Positions 25,169 to 34,497 of a stretch of DNA of 56,416 nt are shown in pieces. The notes under the pieces are model-generated. The model worked only from the letters and a program-made list of their open reading frames with translations, made no database searches and was not told the DNA's origin. The stretch is from Prevotella sp. (GTDB lineage Bacteria > Bacteroidota > Bacteroidia > Bacteroidales > Bacteroidaceae), in the NCBI GenBank assembly GCA_017960525.1, contig JAGCZA010000060.1, positions 1 through 56,416 of the forward strand, written 5' to 3'. Each line of letters opens with the position of its first letter. Position 1 is the stretch's first letter. The translations under genes were made by a program, and so were the position numbers.

Positions 25169-26533
25169 ATGAAAAAGACATACAGTTTTTTCACCACCTG
25201 TGCCGTATGCTGCGCCATTTGTGCAGCCACAGCGACAATCACCTCCTGTAGTTTCGAGCAGGAAGACTATTTCGACGAGAGCGCCTCATTGCGCATCACC
25301 CACCTCAACGAACAACTGCAAGACCGCCTGGTGAAGCAGAGCGCTGAGGGCAACCACGGATGGCTGATGCAGTATTTCGTGGCCGGAACTGACGACTACG
25401 ACTTTGAAGGCTTCAACATTTTCGGACGCTTCTATGCCAACGGCAAGGTGACGATGGCCAGCAACCACCGTTTCCTGCGCAACGGACAAGCCAACAAGTA
25501 CACCGAACACGACAGTTACTACGAAATGCTGTCAGAGGAAGGCCCCGTGCTCTCGTTCAACACCTGGAACGACATCCTCACCGTGCTTGTCGACCCCGTC
25601 AGTCCTTCTGCCGCCCCAAGCAGTTTGGTGTCCGACGGTGAGGGTATGAACGGCGACCACAACCTGGTGCTGGCCAAGTACGATGACAACAGCATCACTT
25701 TCCGGGGCGAGCGCCACGGAGCCATCACACGTTTCATACCTTGCGACCGTCCCTGGGAGGAATATATCGAGGCCGTGGCAAAGACCAAGTCAGACATCAC
25801 GTCGGACATCATCACGACCTATTATGTCACCAACGGCACCGACACGATGTACTTCTCAGGTCTGAACCGTGGCTATTTTGAGTATTGCGACCGTGTAACA
25901 GACCCCCTGATACACCGCACACTCTCGTGCGTGTTTACACCCAACGGATTCCGCCTCCACCGCACCGACACACTCGGCGTGAACAAGTTCCAGGAGTTCA
26001 CGATGGCTGCCGACAGCACCTGCCTCAACTCTGAAAGCGACAGCGTGCGCGTTATCCCCCGCTGGGACAACTACATCGTCACCGCTCGCAACACCGTATG
26101 GAACTTCGACCAGGAATTGTTCTCTGCCGAACAGAAAGCCCTTCTGGAGCAGATTGATGCCGAACTGGGAAAATTCAACAAGAACTATTCGCTGGCAGGC
26201 ATAGGACTGGGACGCTCTACCGGTAGCGGAGCCGTGAAAGGCGTCGTCATCACCTTCTACACGAACACCGCAAAGACAAAGACAAACACCGCCGGACTGG
26301 CAATGAACACCTCACGCCCAGAATTCGGGAAAATGCATATAGAGAGCACCGAGGAAGTTGAGCAAGACCGCAACTTGTCCAACTTCGCCAGCAAATGCGA
26401 TGTCGCAACTCTGGTACAGCAATTCGCTGTCACCCTCTATGGCGACTACACTATCACCCCTAATAACTATTTCAGGCCTACGGGATGCACGCTTCAACTG
26501 ATTGGGGGAGCCACTACATACACACTAAAATAA
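25169..26533 (+). CDS. DUF4302-type lipoprotein of the SusC/SusD locus
   Basis: This 454-residue protein starts at ATG 25169, 10 bases after the metallohydrolase gene, with a lipobox ITSC near residue 28 followed by SFEQEDYFDESAS. The body (LQDRLVKQSAEGNHGWLMQY, FNIFGRFYANGKVTM, and SDGEGMNGDHNLVLAK) matches DUF4302, a family found downstream of SusD-like genes together with the HExxH lipoprotein. Probably surface-exposed and assisting substrate capture. No catalytic motif seen. The TTG at 25160 would add three residues and is not favoured. Confidence 0.85.
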   Translation: MKKTYSFFTTCAVCCAICAATATITSCSFEQEDYFDESASLRITHLNEQLQDRLVKQSAEGNHGWLMQYFVAGTDDYDFEGFNIFGRFYANGKVTMASNHRFLRNGQANKYTEHDSYYEMLSEEGPVLSFNTWNDILTVLVDPVSPSAAPSSLVSDGEGMNGDHNLVLAKYDDNSITFRGERHGAITRFIPCDRPWEEYIEAVAKTKSDITSDIITTYYVTNGTDTMYFSGLNRGYFEYCDRVTDPLIHRTLSCVFTPNGFRLHRTDTLGVNKFQEFTMAADSTCLNSESDSVRVIPRWDNYIVTARNTVWNFDQELFSAEQKALLEQIDAELGKFNKNYSLAGIGLGRSTGSGAVKGVVITFYTNTAKTKTNTAGLAMNTSRPEFGKMHIESTEEVEQDRNLSNFASKCDVATLVQQFAVTLYGDYTITPNNYFRPTGCTLQLIGGATTYTLK

Positions 26534-26566
26534 CAAACTAAATTAATAAACATAAAAATCAACACA

Positions 26567-29488
26567 ATGAAAAAGATTCTACTATTTGCAGTTATGGCAG
26601 TAATGGCCATTACCGCCAACGCACAAGGCAGCCCGAAGGTCTATAGTGGGCAGCCAATGGCTCCGGGGTTGACAAAGAATTCCCTGGTTAAGAAATCGTT
26701 CCAGTCCCAGTCCCCCAAAATGGGCTTGACAACCAGAAGCTACGCCCCTACCGGCAGGCATCTTACACTCGACCCCAATAAAGTTAAGCCTGTGACACGT
26801 GCAAAGCACAATTTCGCACAGCCCATCCAGCAGATGCAGGGCAAGGCTTTCGGCAAAGGCAAGGCCCAGAGCCGCCAGATGGTGAACCTCACGCCCACCC
26901 TCAACCTGAACAAGCCAACGTCGGCAAGAGCCAAGGCTCCAGCTTTCGCCGAGACCTACATCGGTATGGGTATCAATTATAGGTCTAAAGAGGTAGAGGA
27001 GTGGACGATGACCCCTTCTACAAAAACATTCACCAATAAGGATACAGGTGAGGAAAGGGAAGCCAATGTGCTTGTCAACGTCATCCCGACACCTGATTTC
27101 CTGAGTGATCTGTTTCCCGACGGCATTCCCGTGGAGTACACCATCGAGGACGATGTCATCACCATCAGCCCGCAGGCCATTGCCTCCTATAAGAACGAGG
27201 CACAAGACTCCACCTTCTACATCACCCTCTTCTCCGCAAACAGCGACGACGAGGACGGCATTATCAACATGACCCTCGGCGAGGACGGAAAGTTGGCCAT
27301 CACCAACGGCAACTGGGTCTGCCTGGGTGAGTTCGCAAACGTGGAGTTCGACCCCGATATGAGCGACGGTGACGCCTACTTAGGCTGGGACGAACTTTAT
27401 GCCAACGTCACATATTACTATCGCTATGAGTCGTCTATCAACTATGAGTACAACGCCCATGCCGTAGACTATTTCGCAAACCAGCCAGAAGACTGGGTTA
27501 TGCAGCGCGGCACGGTGACAATGGACGAGGAGGAAACACATTTCTTCGTCAATATGTCACCGCTCATCGACACCTTCGCCGACCTCTACCCCGACGGCAT
27601 CGATGTGGAGTACACACAGGAGGGCAATGTCATCACCGTGAAGCCACAGGTGATTGCCAGCTATGAGGATGAAGAAGAAGGCGGAGCTGACGGCATGGTC
27701 TACATCCTGATTTGCAGCGGCACAGCCGATGACGGCTGCATCGTGCTCACCGAGGGTGAGGACGGCTCGCTGACCACCATTGCAAACGAGAGTGTTATCT
27801 TAGGAGCTTGGTCCACAAAAGAATTCGATGCCAGCTTCGACACCTATCTTGGCTCTTATTCATATATGGACAACGTGAAGTACCGTTTGCCCAATGCTGC
27901 CCCGGAAGCACCCGAAGACGCAGCCTTCGAGTCCAACGAACTGGTACTCTTTGCCGGTATGGGTCCCAGCGGCTATTCCTACAACAGCAATCTGGCTGTC
28001 TTTGGTGCTTATACCCCTGTCTCGTTCCGCAACAACACATTTGACATCGCCACCGACTTCGAATGGACGATTACAGAGAACCCGGAAGAGGAAGACGAGG
28101 CTGTCATCACGGGCAAAGAGCGTAATTTCAGCTTCAACACCAAGGGCGGTTCCGTCTATACCGATTTCTCACTTATCGCCTCTAACGAAGGAGCCCAGTC
28201 GGAACCTTTCACTTGGGGTAAAGGACTTTCTTTCGCCAAAGATGCTAATGGCAACGACACTAACGAGAAACGCTATGAGGACGTGTATTTCTATGGCGGA
28301 CACGGTCAGGGCAGTTTCAAGTACTCTGACGACACATACGCCACAATGACCCGCCAGAACCCCGACTTAGACCTGACGTTCTATGTCAACTTTGCCACAC
28401 CAAACATTTTGGACGAAAATGAACAATTTGCAAGCGTAGCAAGAATGACGAAAATCTATTCTTACCAGGGCAAGCCCAGCACTCCACTTTACCTGACCGG
28501 CGTAACGCTGCCTATGGTATCGTTTGAGGCCCAGGAAGACTTCAACCTGCACATCAGCCTCTACAAGTGCACACGCACTTCGACGGGCAACCTCACTCTG
28601 GGCGACCTCATTGCTGAGGGCGATGCCACCACCGACAATGTTCAGGACTACGAAAGTGGAATCTCAGAAGTTGAGTTCAACGAACTGTACCGTGAGGACG
28701 AGTTCGGAATGAGCGAAACACTCGACTACCTCTTCATCGAGGACGAGTTCTGTATTGTCATTGACGGCTGGGACAATGGCACCTTCAAGGGTGTTCTGGG
28801 CAATCAGGAATACTCAAACAACGAGATTACCTCGACTTGGTTCCAGACAATCGGCCAGGAGCGTATGCGCTCCTACGGCGGCGGCTGGCCCACACTCTTC
28901 ATCGGTCTGAAAGACGCCACCTACGGCTATCTCTACACTGAGGACAACACCGACCTGCAGTTCGCTGCCAACGGCGGTGAGGCCACCATCCACATCGACC
29001 CTATGTACTATACCGTAGACGAAGAAACTGAGGAGCCGACCTACAGCCTTTCAATTGAGAAGATTACCGTTGACGGTGAAGAGGAAGAGGAGATTCCCGA
29101 ATGGCTCACCATCGAGATTGCCAACGAAGACTACACCACCGCCACTGACATTGATGAGGATGGCGAGGAGTATGAGTACTTCGTCAATGGCATCGACTAC
29201 GACATGATTGTCACAGCCGAGGAAATGCCTGAAGACGTGAAGAGCCGCAAGGTCGAGATTGTCTTCATGCAGACTGGTGCACGCCTGAAGGTTACAGTCA
29301 CCCAGGGTGAAGGCGTAGTCAAGCAAGGCGACGTCAATGCCGACGGCCAAGTTGATGTGGCTGACATCTCTTCCATCCTGACCATTATGGCCGGTGAGTA
29401 TGACTCAGTCGGCGACGTGAATGGTGACGGCCAAGTTGATGTGGCCGACATTTCAACGGTTCTGACCATTATGGCCGGAGGAGAATAA
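26567..29488 (+). CDS. Large secreted protein with BACON-like and dockerin-like C-terminal domains
   Basis: This 973-residue protein is the last gene of the SusC/SusD locus, ending at a strong terminator. It has a signal peptide (MKKILLFAVMAVMAITANAQ), a Lys/Pro-rich stretch, two or more related acidic domains (EVEEWTMTPSTKTF near residue 145 and EDWVMQRGTVTMDEEETHFF near 305, each followed by LFPDGIPVEYT / LYPDGIDVEYT), a BACON-like beta domain near residues 800-920 and two dockerin-like calcium repeats at the end (GDVNADGQVDVADISSILTI and GDVNGDGQVDVADISTVLTI). It is likely surface-exposed. No enzyme motif was recognised. The dockerin-like tail occurs on many Prevotella surface proteins without a cellulosome. 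Confidence 0.8.
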   Translation: MKKILLFAVMAVMAITANAQGSPKVYSGQPMAPGLTKNSLVKKSFQSQSPKMGLTTRSYAPTGRHLTLDPNKVKPVTRAKHNFAQPIQQMQGKAFGKGKAQSRQMVNLTPTLNLNKPTSARAKAPAFAETYIGMGINYRSKEVEEWTMTPSTKTFTNKDTGEEREANVLVNVIPTPDFLSDLFPDGIPVEYTIEDDVITISPQAIASYKNEAQDSTFYITLFSANSDDEDGIINMTLGEDGKLAITNGNWVCLGEFANVEFDPDMSDGDAYLGWDELYANVTYYYRYESSINYEYNAHAVDYFANQPEDWVMQRGTVTMDEEETHFFVNMSPLIDTFADLYPDGIDVEYTQEGNVITVKPQVIASYEDEEEGGADGMVYILICSGTADDGCIVLTEGEDGSLTTIANESVILGAWSTKEFDASFDTYLGSYSYMDNVKYRLPNAAPEAPEDAAFESNELVLFAGMGPSGYSYNSNLAVFGAYTPVSFRNNTFDIATDFEWTITENPEEEDEAVITGKERNFSFNTKGGSVYTDFSLIASNEGAQSEPFTWGKGLSFAKDANGNDTNEKRYEDVYFYGGHGQGSFKYSDDTYATMTRQNPDLDLTFYVNFATPNILDENEQFASVARMTKIYSYQGKPSTPLYLTGVTLPMVSFEAQEDFNLHISLYKCTRTSTGNLTLGDLIAEGDATTDNVQDYESGISEVEFNELYREDEFGMSETLDYLFIEDEFCIVIDGWDNGTFKGVLGNQEYSNNEITSTWFQTIGQERMRSYGGGWPTLFIGLKDATYGYLYTEDNTDLQFAANGGEATIHIDPMYYTVDEETEEPTYSLSIEKITVDGEEEEEIPEWLTIEIANEDYTTATDIDEDGEEYEYFVNGIDYDMIVTAEEMPEDVKSRKVEIVFMQTGARLKVTVTQGEGVVKQGDVNADGQVDVADISSILTIMAGEYDSVGDVNGDGQVDVADISTVLTIMAGGE

Positions 29489-29512
29489 AAAAGCCAACTC
29501 ATTATTCCCGAC

Positions 29513-29552
29513 AGCGTTCATTTGGCGTAATTGCCAAATGAACGCTTTTTTA
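29513..29552 (+). terminator. Rho-independent terminator of the SusC/SusD locus
   Basis: AGCGTTCATTTGGC and GCCAAATGAACGCT form a perfect 14-base stem around GTAATT, followed by six T. Confidence 0.93.
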
Positions 29553-29576
29553 TTTGTGTATTTGCGAAAAAAGGCT

Positions 29577-29584
29577 TATCTTTG
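29577..29584 (+). promoter_or_regulatory. Promoter upstream of the porin gene
   Basis: TATCTTTG with TTG near 29553-29555. If this is the promoter, the transcript has a leader of about 155 bases that contains the second 22-base repeat array. Confidence 0.5.
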
Positions 29585-29609
29585 CAATCGAATGAAGATA
29601 AGCGCGACC

Positions 29610-29692
29610 CCAACCTGAAGTTTGGACGAACCAAACTACGAGTTTGGACGGAGCAAACTATGAGTTTGGACGAACCAAACTTTCAGCAAGAT
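29610..29692 (+). repeat. 22-base palindromic repeat array 2, in the porin leader
   Basis: A partial unit, two full units starting at 29632 and 29654 and a tail ending TTTCAGCAAGAT. Units join CAAACTACGAG or CAAACTATGAG to TTTGGACGAAC or TTTGGACGGAG. The same unit occurs at 14796 and 44926. Confidence 0.88.
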
Positions 29693-29744
29693 TTTACCAC
29701 CGTATAAAAAAGAGAAACAACTATCATCAAAAAAGCACAGAATT

Positions 29745-30776
29745 ATGAGAAAGACATTACTGGCTTCAGCCTTGGCGGTCTTCACACTGGCGGCCAATGC
29801 ACAACAAGCCACTCAGAAGTGGTACGACAACATCAAGTTCAGCGGCTACGGTATGCTGCAATATCAGTATGAAGACAAGGACGAGGGCGAGCACAACGAG
29901 TTCAACCTGCGACTGGCCCGTTTCATCCTCGACGGCAAGAATGGCGAATTTGACTGGCGCGTCCAGATTCAAGGCACTAATGCCAAGGGGCCCGGCGAGC
30001 CTACCGTGCAACTGATCGACATCTTTGCCGAGTGGGTGAAGCACAAGGAGTTCCGTGTGAAGGCTGGCCAGTTCAAACGTGCGTTCACTTTCGAGAATCC
30101 CACCAACCCCATCACACAGGGTTGGTACGCATACGCTAACGTCATCAATGCCCTGTCGGGCTTCGGAGACCGTACTGGTGAGAAATCGAGCAGCGGACGC
30201 GACATCGGCGTACAGGTGCAGGGCGACCTCTTTCCCAATGCCGTCGGTCGCCGGCTGCTGCACTACCAGTTGGGTGTCTACAACGGTGAGGGCATCAACT
30301 CCAAAGACAAAGACCAGCGCAAGGACATCATCGGCGGTCTCTGGGTGATGCCTATCCAGGGCGTGCGTATCGGTGCTTTCGGATGGACGGGCAGCCGTGC
30401 CGATGTCGGAGAGAAGAACCGCTATGCCCTCTCCGCCGAGTACGACAAGGACGAGTACACCTTCCGTACAGAATACCTGCACAGCCAAGGCAAGGGAGCC
30501 GACGCTTCGCTTGGCGACAAGGCCGACGGCTGGTATGTCTTCGGCATCGTGCCCGTCGTCAAGAGCAAGGTGCACGCCAAGGCCCGTTACCAGTGCTACC
30601 GCAAGGCCAAGGAGTGGAGCTCATCGAAGACTATGTACGAAGTCGGCGTGAATTATTACATCACCAAGAAGCTGCAACTCAACCTGGAGTATGCCCGCGT
30701 CAATGACCGCAGCATTGCCAACCCCGACAAGCACAACTACAATTTCTTCGACGCACAGTTCGACTTCCGCTTCTAA
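29745..30776 (+). CDS. Outer-membrane porin (phosphate-selective porin O/P-like)
   Basis: This 343-residue barrel has a signal peptide (MRKTLLASALAVFTLAANAQ) and alternating beta strands: IKFSGYGMLQYQYED, FNLRLARFILDGKNGEFDWR, VRIGAFGWTGSRADVGEKNR, ending in the C-terminal phenylalanine of FFDAQFDFRF. The pattern with FRVKAGQFKRAFTFENPTNP is typical of OprP/OprO-like porins in Bacteroidota. The true solute is not shown by sequence and annotation as phosphate-selective should not be taken literally. The gene appears monocistronic; a possible weak hairpin follows. Confidence 0.85.
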   Translation: MRKTLLASALAVFTLAANAQQATQKWYDNIKFSGYGMLQYQYEDKDEGEHNEFNLRLARFILDGKNGEFDWRVQIQGTNAKGPGEPTVQLIDIFAEWVKHKEFRVKAGQFKRAFTFENPTNPITQGWYAYANVINALSGFGDRTGEKSSSGRDIGVQVQGDLFPNAVGRRLLHYQLGVYNGEGINSKDKDQRKDIIGGLWVMPIQGVRIGAFGWTGSRADVGEKNRYALSAEYDKDEYTFRTEYLHSQGKGADASLGDKADGWYVFGIVPVVKSKVHAKARYQCYRKAKEWSSSKTMYEVGVNYYITKKLQLNLEYARVNDRSIANPDKHNYNFFDAQFDFRF

Positions 30777-30801
30777 CCAAAACTGACCACACCAAGAACC
30801 A

Positions 30802-30845
30802 CTTTCCCGCAGGAACTGCTTGATTTTCTACGGGAAAGCTGTTAT
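30802..30845 (+). terminator. Possible terminator after the porin gene
   Basis: CTTTCCCG (30802-30809) and CGGGAAAG (30831-30838) form an 8-base stem with a 21-base loop, followed by CTGTTATTTTTC. Confidence 0.45.
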
Positions 30846-30882
30846 TTTTCACGTAATGTTTGGCAGTTCGTGGGCTTTTTCG

Positions 30883-30890
30883 TACCTTTG
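30883..30890 (+). promoter_or_regulatory. Promoter of pheS
   Basis: TACCTTTG with a TTG at 30860-30862, 20 bases upstream; the ATG follows 30 bases after the box. Confidence 0.65.
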
Positions 30891-30920
30891 CACCCGTAAT
30901 ATGCAAATACAACCACTAAT

Positions 30921-31976
30921 ATGATACTTGAAAAGATAGCAGAACTTCAGAAAGAAGTAGAACAGTTGAAGGCCCGCAATGCCGAGGAAGTGGAGCAGTT
31001 GCGCCAGAAATACCTGAGCCGCAAGGGCATCATCACCGAGTTGATGAACGACTTCCGCCTGGTGCCTGCCGAGGAGAAGAAGACGGTGGGCATGAAAATC
31101 AACGTGCTCAAGCAGTTGGCACAGGAGCGCATCGCCCAGTTGAAAGCCGATACCGAGGTGCAGGAGCAGACCGATGAGGCCGTTGACCTGACGCGCACGC
31201 CATACCCCACGCCGCTGGGTACGCGCCATCCGCTGACCATCGTCACCAACGAGATTATCGACATCTTCTCGCGCATGGGCTTCGTGCTGGCCGACGGCCC
31301 CGAGGTGGAGGACGACCTGCACGTGTTCACCCGCATGAACTTTGCCGCCGACCACCCCGCCCGCGACATGCAGGACACGTTCTTCGTCAGCCAGCACCCC
31401 AACGATGTGACCAAGAACATTCTGCTGCGCTCGCACACCTCCAGCGTGCAGGCCCGCGTGATGGAGCACATGCACACCGAGGACGGCAAACTGACGGCGC
31501 CCATCCGCGTCATCTGCCCGGGCCGCGTCTACCGCAACGAGGCCATCACCGCCCGCGCCCACTGCTTCTTCCACCAGGTGGAGGGTCTTTACATCGACAA
31601 GAACGTCAGCTTCACCGACCTGAAGCAGGTGCTGCTGTCGTTTGCACAGGAGATGTTCGGCCCCGACACAAAGATACGCCTGCGCCCGTCGTATTTCCCC
31701 TTCACCGAGCCGAGTGCAGAGATGGACATCTCGTGCTTCATCTGCGGCGGCGAGGGCTGCGGCTTCTGCAAGCATACGGGCTGGGTGGAAATCCTGGGCT
31801 GCGGTATGGTAGACCCCAACGTTCTGGAGCAGTGCGGCATTGATCCTAACATCTATAGTGGTTATGCCTTTGGCATGGGTGTGGAGCGCATCACTAACTT
31901 GAAGTACCGTGTCTCCGACCTCCGTATGTTCTCGGAGAACGACACCCGCTTCCTCCGCGAGTTCGAGTCAGCTTGA
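30921..31976 (+). CDS. pheS: Phenylalanine-tRNA ligase alpha subunit
   Basis: This 351-residue protein is the catalytic alpha subunit of phenylalanyl-tRNA synthetase, which charges tRNA-Phe as an alpha2-beta2 enzyme. It shows the N-terminal coiled-coil (EKIAELQKEVEQLKARNAEE), motif 1 region GTRHPLTIVTNEIIDIFSRM, motif 2 region with RVICPGRVYRNEAITARAHC and FHQVEGLYID, the FTEPSAEMDI segment and motif 3 GMGVERITNLKYRVSDLRMF. Full length. The beta subunit gene is not in the window. Confidence 0.97.
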   Translation: MILEKIAELQKEVEQLKARNAEEVEQLRQKYLSRKGIITELMNDFRLVPAEEKKTVGMKINVLKQLAQERIAQLKADTEVQEQTDEAVDLTRTPYPTPLGTRHPLTIVTNEIIDIFSRMGFVLADGPEVEDDLHVFTRMNFAADHPARDMQDTFFVSQHPNDVTKNILLRSHTSSVQARVMEHMHTEDGKLTAPIRVICPGRVYRNEAITARAHCFFHQVEGLYIDKNVSFTDLKQVLLSFAQEMFGPDTKIRLRPSYFPFTEPSAEMDISCFICGGEGCGFCKHTGWVEILGCGMVDPNVLEQCGIDPNIYSGYAFGMGVERITNLKYRVSDLRMFSENDTRFLREFESA

Positions 31977-32041
31977 TACAGTCAAATATAAAAGACAACT
32001 CTATCAATTCAAATAAAAAGACAACTCCGACAACAAAAACA

Positions 32042-32076
32042 ACAATGGTCAATTGTCAATAGTCAATGGTCAAAAG
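32042..32076. repeat. Heptamer repeats between pheS and lpxC/fabZ
   Basis: ACAATGG, TCAATTG, TCAATAG, TCAATGG and TCAAAAG in tandem, within a 138-base gap that also holds AAAAGACAACT twice and complementary GTTGTC motifs that could fold into a hairpin. Confidence 0.65.
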
Positions 32077-32114
32077 TTGTCCAAGTTGTTCAGGTTGTCG
32101 TTAATAAAGACACT

Positions 32115-33497
32115 ATGAAACAAAAGACATTGAAAGGCAGCTTTACCCTGTGCGGCAAAGGGCTGCACACGGGGTTGAGCCTTACTGTGACGTTCAACCC
32201 GGCAGCAGAGAACCACGGGTACAAGATACAGCGTATTGACTTGGAGGGAATGCCCATTATAGACGCCGTTGCCGAGAACGTGGTCGACACGCAGCGCGGC
32301 ACCGTGCTGGGCCGTGGCGACGTGCGCGTGAGCACCGTTGAGCACGCCCTGTCCGCCCTCTACGCACTGGGCATCGACAACTGCCTCATTCAGGTGAACG
32401 GCCCGGAGTTCCCCATTCTCGACGGGTCGGCTGTCAAGTATGTTGAGAAAATCATGGAGATTGGCATTGAGGAGCAGAACGCCCCCAAGGACTACTACAT
32501 CATCCGCAAGAAGATTGAGGTGAAGGACGACGAGACCGGCTCGTGCATCACGATTCTGCCCGACGAGGATATGTCGCTGACGACGATGTGCAGTTTCGAG
32601 TCGAAGTTCATCAACTCCCAGTTTGCCACTCTCGACAATGTCAACCAGTACGTCACGGAGATTGCGCCCGCCCGCACTTTCGTCTTCGTGCGCGACATCG
32701 AGCCGCTGCTGCAGGCCAACCTGATTAAGGGCGGCGATATGGACAACGCTATCGTCATCTACGAGAGGCAGACCACCCAGGAGCGTCTGGACAAACTGGC
32801 CGACCTGCTCCACGTGGAGCACCGCGACGCCACCGAACTGGGCTACATCCAGCACAAACCGCTGCAGTGGGAGAACGAGTGCACACGCCACAAACTGCTC
32901 GATGTCATCGGCGACATGGCCCTCATTGGCAAACCCATCAAGGGCCGCATCATCGCCACCCGTCCAGGCCACACCATCAATAACAAGTTTGCCCGCGAAA
33001 TGCGCAAGGAAATACGCAAGCACGAGATTCAGGCACCCTTCTACGACCCCAACGAGCCGCCTGTAATGGACGTAAACCGCATCCGCGAGTTGCTGCCCCA
33101 CCGCTATCCTATGCAGTTGGTCGACAAGGTCATCTCCATCGGCCCGACGAGCATTGTCGGCGTGAAGAACATCACGGCCAACGAGCCTTTCTTCCAGGGC
33201 CACTTCCCGCAGGAGCCAGTCATGCCCGGCGTGTTGCAGATTGAGGCGATGGCCCAGGTGGGCGGCCTGCTGGTGCTGAGTACTGTCGAGGAGCCTGAAC
33301 GCTGGAGCACATACTTCATGAAGATTGACGGCGTGAAGTTCCGCCAGAAGGTGGTGCCGGGCGACACGCTGCTTTTCAAGGTTGAGCTGCTCGCCCCCCT
33401 GCGCCACGGTATCTCCAGTATGCACGGCTACGTCTTCGTAGGCGACAAAGTCGTCTCTGAGGCCACCTTTACAGCCCAGATAGTAAAGAACAAGTAG
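32115..33497 (+). CDS. lpxC/fabZ: Bifunctional LpxC deacetylase / FabZ dehydratase
   Basis: This 460-residue fusion joins UDP-3-O-acyl-GlcNAc deacetylase (LpxC, first ~300 residues) to 3-hydroxyacyl-ACP dehydratase (FabZ, about 315-460), a fusion typical of Bacteroidota. LpxC catalyses the first committed step of lipid A synthesis: seen are TLKGSFTLCGKGLHTG, zinc-site His in STVEHALSALYALGIDN, and HKLLDVIGD and HTINNKFARE. FabZ is marked by ELLPHRYPMQLVD and GHFPQEPVMPGVLQIEAMAQ with the catalytic His and Glu. In related genomes lpxD lies immediately upstream; here it is about 5.4 kb away, inverted. Confidence 0.96.
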   Translation: MKQKTLKGSFTLCGKGLHTGLSLTVTFNPAAENHGYKIQRIDLEGMPIIDAVAENVVDTQRGTVLGRGDVRVSTVEHALSALYALGIDNCLIQVNGPEFPILDGSAVKYVEKIMEIGIEEQNAPKDYYIIRKKIEVKDDETGSCITILPDEDMSLTTMCSFESKFINSQFATLDNVNQYVTEIAPARTFVFVRDIEPLLQANLIKGGDMDNAIVIYERQTTQERLDKLADLLHVEHRDATELGYIQHKPLQWENECTRHKLLDVIGDMALIGKPIKGRIIATRPGHTINNKFAREMRKEIRKHEIQAPFYDPNEPPVMDVNRIRELLPHRYPMQLVDKVISIGPTSIVGVKNITANEPFFQGHFPQEPVMPGVLQIEAMAQVGGLLVLSTVEEPERWSTYFMKIDGVKFRQKVVPGDTLLFKVELLAPLRHGISSMHGYVFVGDKVVSEATFTAQIVKNK

Positions 33498-33506
33498 AAG
33501 AGATTT

Positions 33507-34478
33507 TCAGAAGTCTGGTTTCTTGTCATCACCCTCATGGGGGATGCTCAGAGTGGTAAACGTTGCCACCTGGCCGTAGACGGTGCCTACCAGCGAAACG
33601 GCGTATGCACAGACGTAGTAAAGCTGCTTCTTAGCCAGCCCTTCCAAGGTGGCGGCGAAAGTTGTGCCATCGTTCTGCAAAGCCTTGCATTTCTGGCCGT
33701 CGCTGGCAGGATTGGGCGATGTGCTCCACACGAAGCCGCACTCTGTAGCCACGAAAGTGCCCTGAACGATGGTCGCGCTCACGCTGGCTTTCGTCTCACC
33801 GACATCCAATATGCTTAGAGCCGAGAGTGTGGGCAGTTCAGCTGCCTTCTGGGTGATGGCCACCTGCTGCCTCAGGTCGCCAGAGGCCACTGTCAGGGTA
33901 CAGGAACGGTCTTGGGTGGTGAGATTGTCCAAGCAATGGACCGTTATCTGAGCGGGGCCATCGCCTGAAGCCGGTGTGAAGATGACCCAAGGCTGGTCGG
34001 CACTTATTGTCCAACCGGTGTTACTCACAATGTCAAACTGCATCGACAGTTCGTTGGTGGCATCGAATGACAGCAAGGATTTGTTGACTGACAGCGTCAG
34101 CGGGATATAGGTGGAAGGTGTCTGCACCACGCTGATGCGCTTCTTCACGCCGTCGGCTGTAGTGAAGATGACAGTCCCTTGACGGTTATTATCGTGCGAG
34201 GGGTTCGGCCCATCAGCCACCACCGTGACCGTTGCATTACCCATACCGCTCGCCGGCATAACAGTCAGCCAGCCGCCGTCGGTGGTAAGCTGCCAGCCGC
34301 ACTCGGCCTTCAGTTCCAGCGTTGTCTCCGTGTTGTCTCCGTTAATAATGACACCGTCGCCTGCACCGTGGTACCATAAACTCGACAATTGCGACACCTC
34401 GTTCTCGGTCTCCACGCACGATGCGAGAAAACAAGAAAGAGAAAGGGCGAAAAGATAAAAAAGTGATAACGGTTTCAT
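33507..34478 (-). CDS. BACON-domain lipoprotein
   Basis: This 323-residue protein starts at ATG 34478 with a lipoprotein signal (MKPLSLFYLFALSLSCFLAS then C). Two BACON-type beta-sandwich domains follow (CGWQLTTDGGWLTVMPASG near residue 60 and TGWTISADQPWVIFTPASGD near 160, each with the conserved W-L/V-x-x-x-P-x-S-G) and a C-terminal fibronectin-III-like domain (TECGFVWSTSPNPASDGQ, LYYVCAYAVSLVGTVYGQVA). BACON domains are thought to bind mucin or glycans. It is the last gene of a minus-strand run with the outer-membrane and BspA proteins and ends 10 bases from the convergent lpxC/fabZ stop. The longer frame to 34532 lacks a signal at its start. Confidence 0.82.
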   Translation of the reverse strand: MKPLSLFYLFALSLSCFLASCVETENEVSQLSSLWYHGAGDGVIINGDNTETTLELKAECGWQLTTDGGWLTVMPASGMGNATVTVVADGPNPSHDNNRQGTVIFTTADGVKKRISVVQTPSTYIPLTLSVNKSLLSFDATNELSMQFDIVSNTGWTISADQPWVIFTPASGDGPAQITVHCLDNLTTQDRSCTLTVASGDLRQQVAITQKAAELPTLSALSILDVGETKASVSATIVQGTFVATECGFVWSTSPNPASDGQKCKALQNDGTTFAATLEGLAKKQLYYVCAYAVSLVGTVYGQVATFTTLSIPHEGDDKKPDF

Positions 34479-34497
34479 AATCTTGTGGGTCGTCAGG

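Noticed and set aside
29745-30776. Specific phosphate transport role for the porin
   Set aside because: The family name reflects distant similarity to OprP; no phosphate regulon gene or binding-residue evidence is present.
32070-33425. 451-codon minus-strand open frame
   Set aside because: Antisense shadow of lpxC/fabZ.
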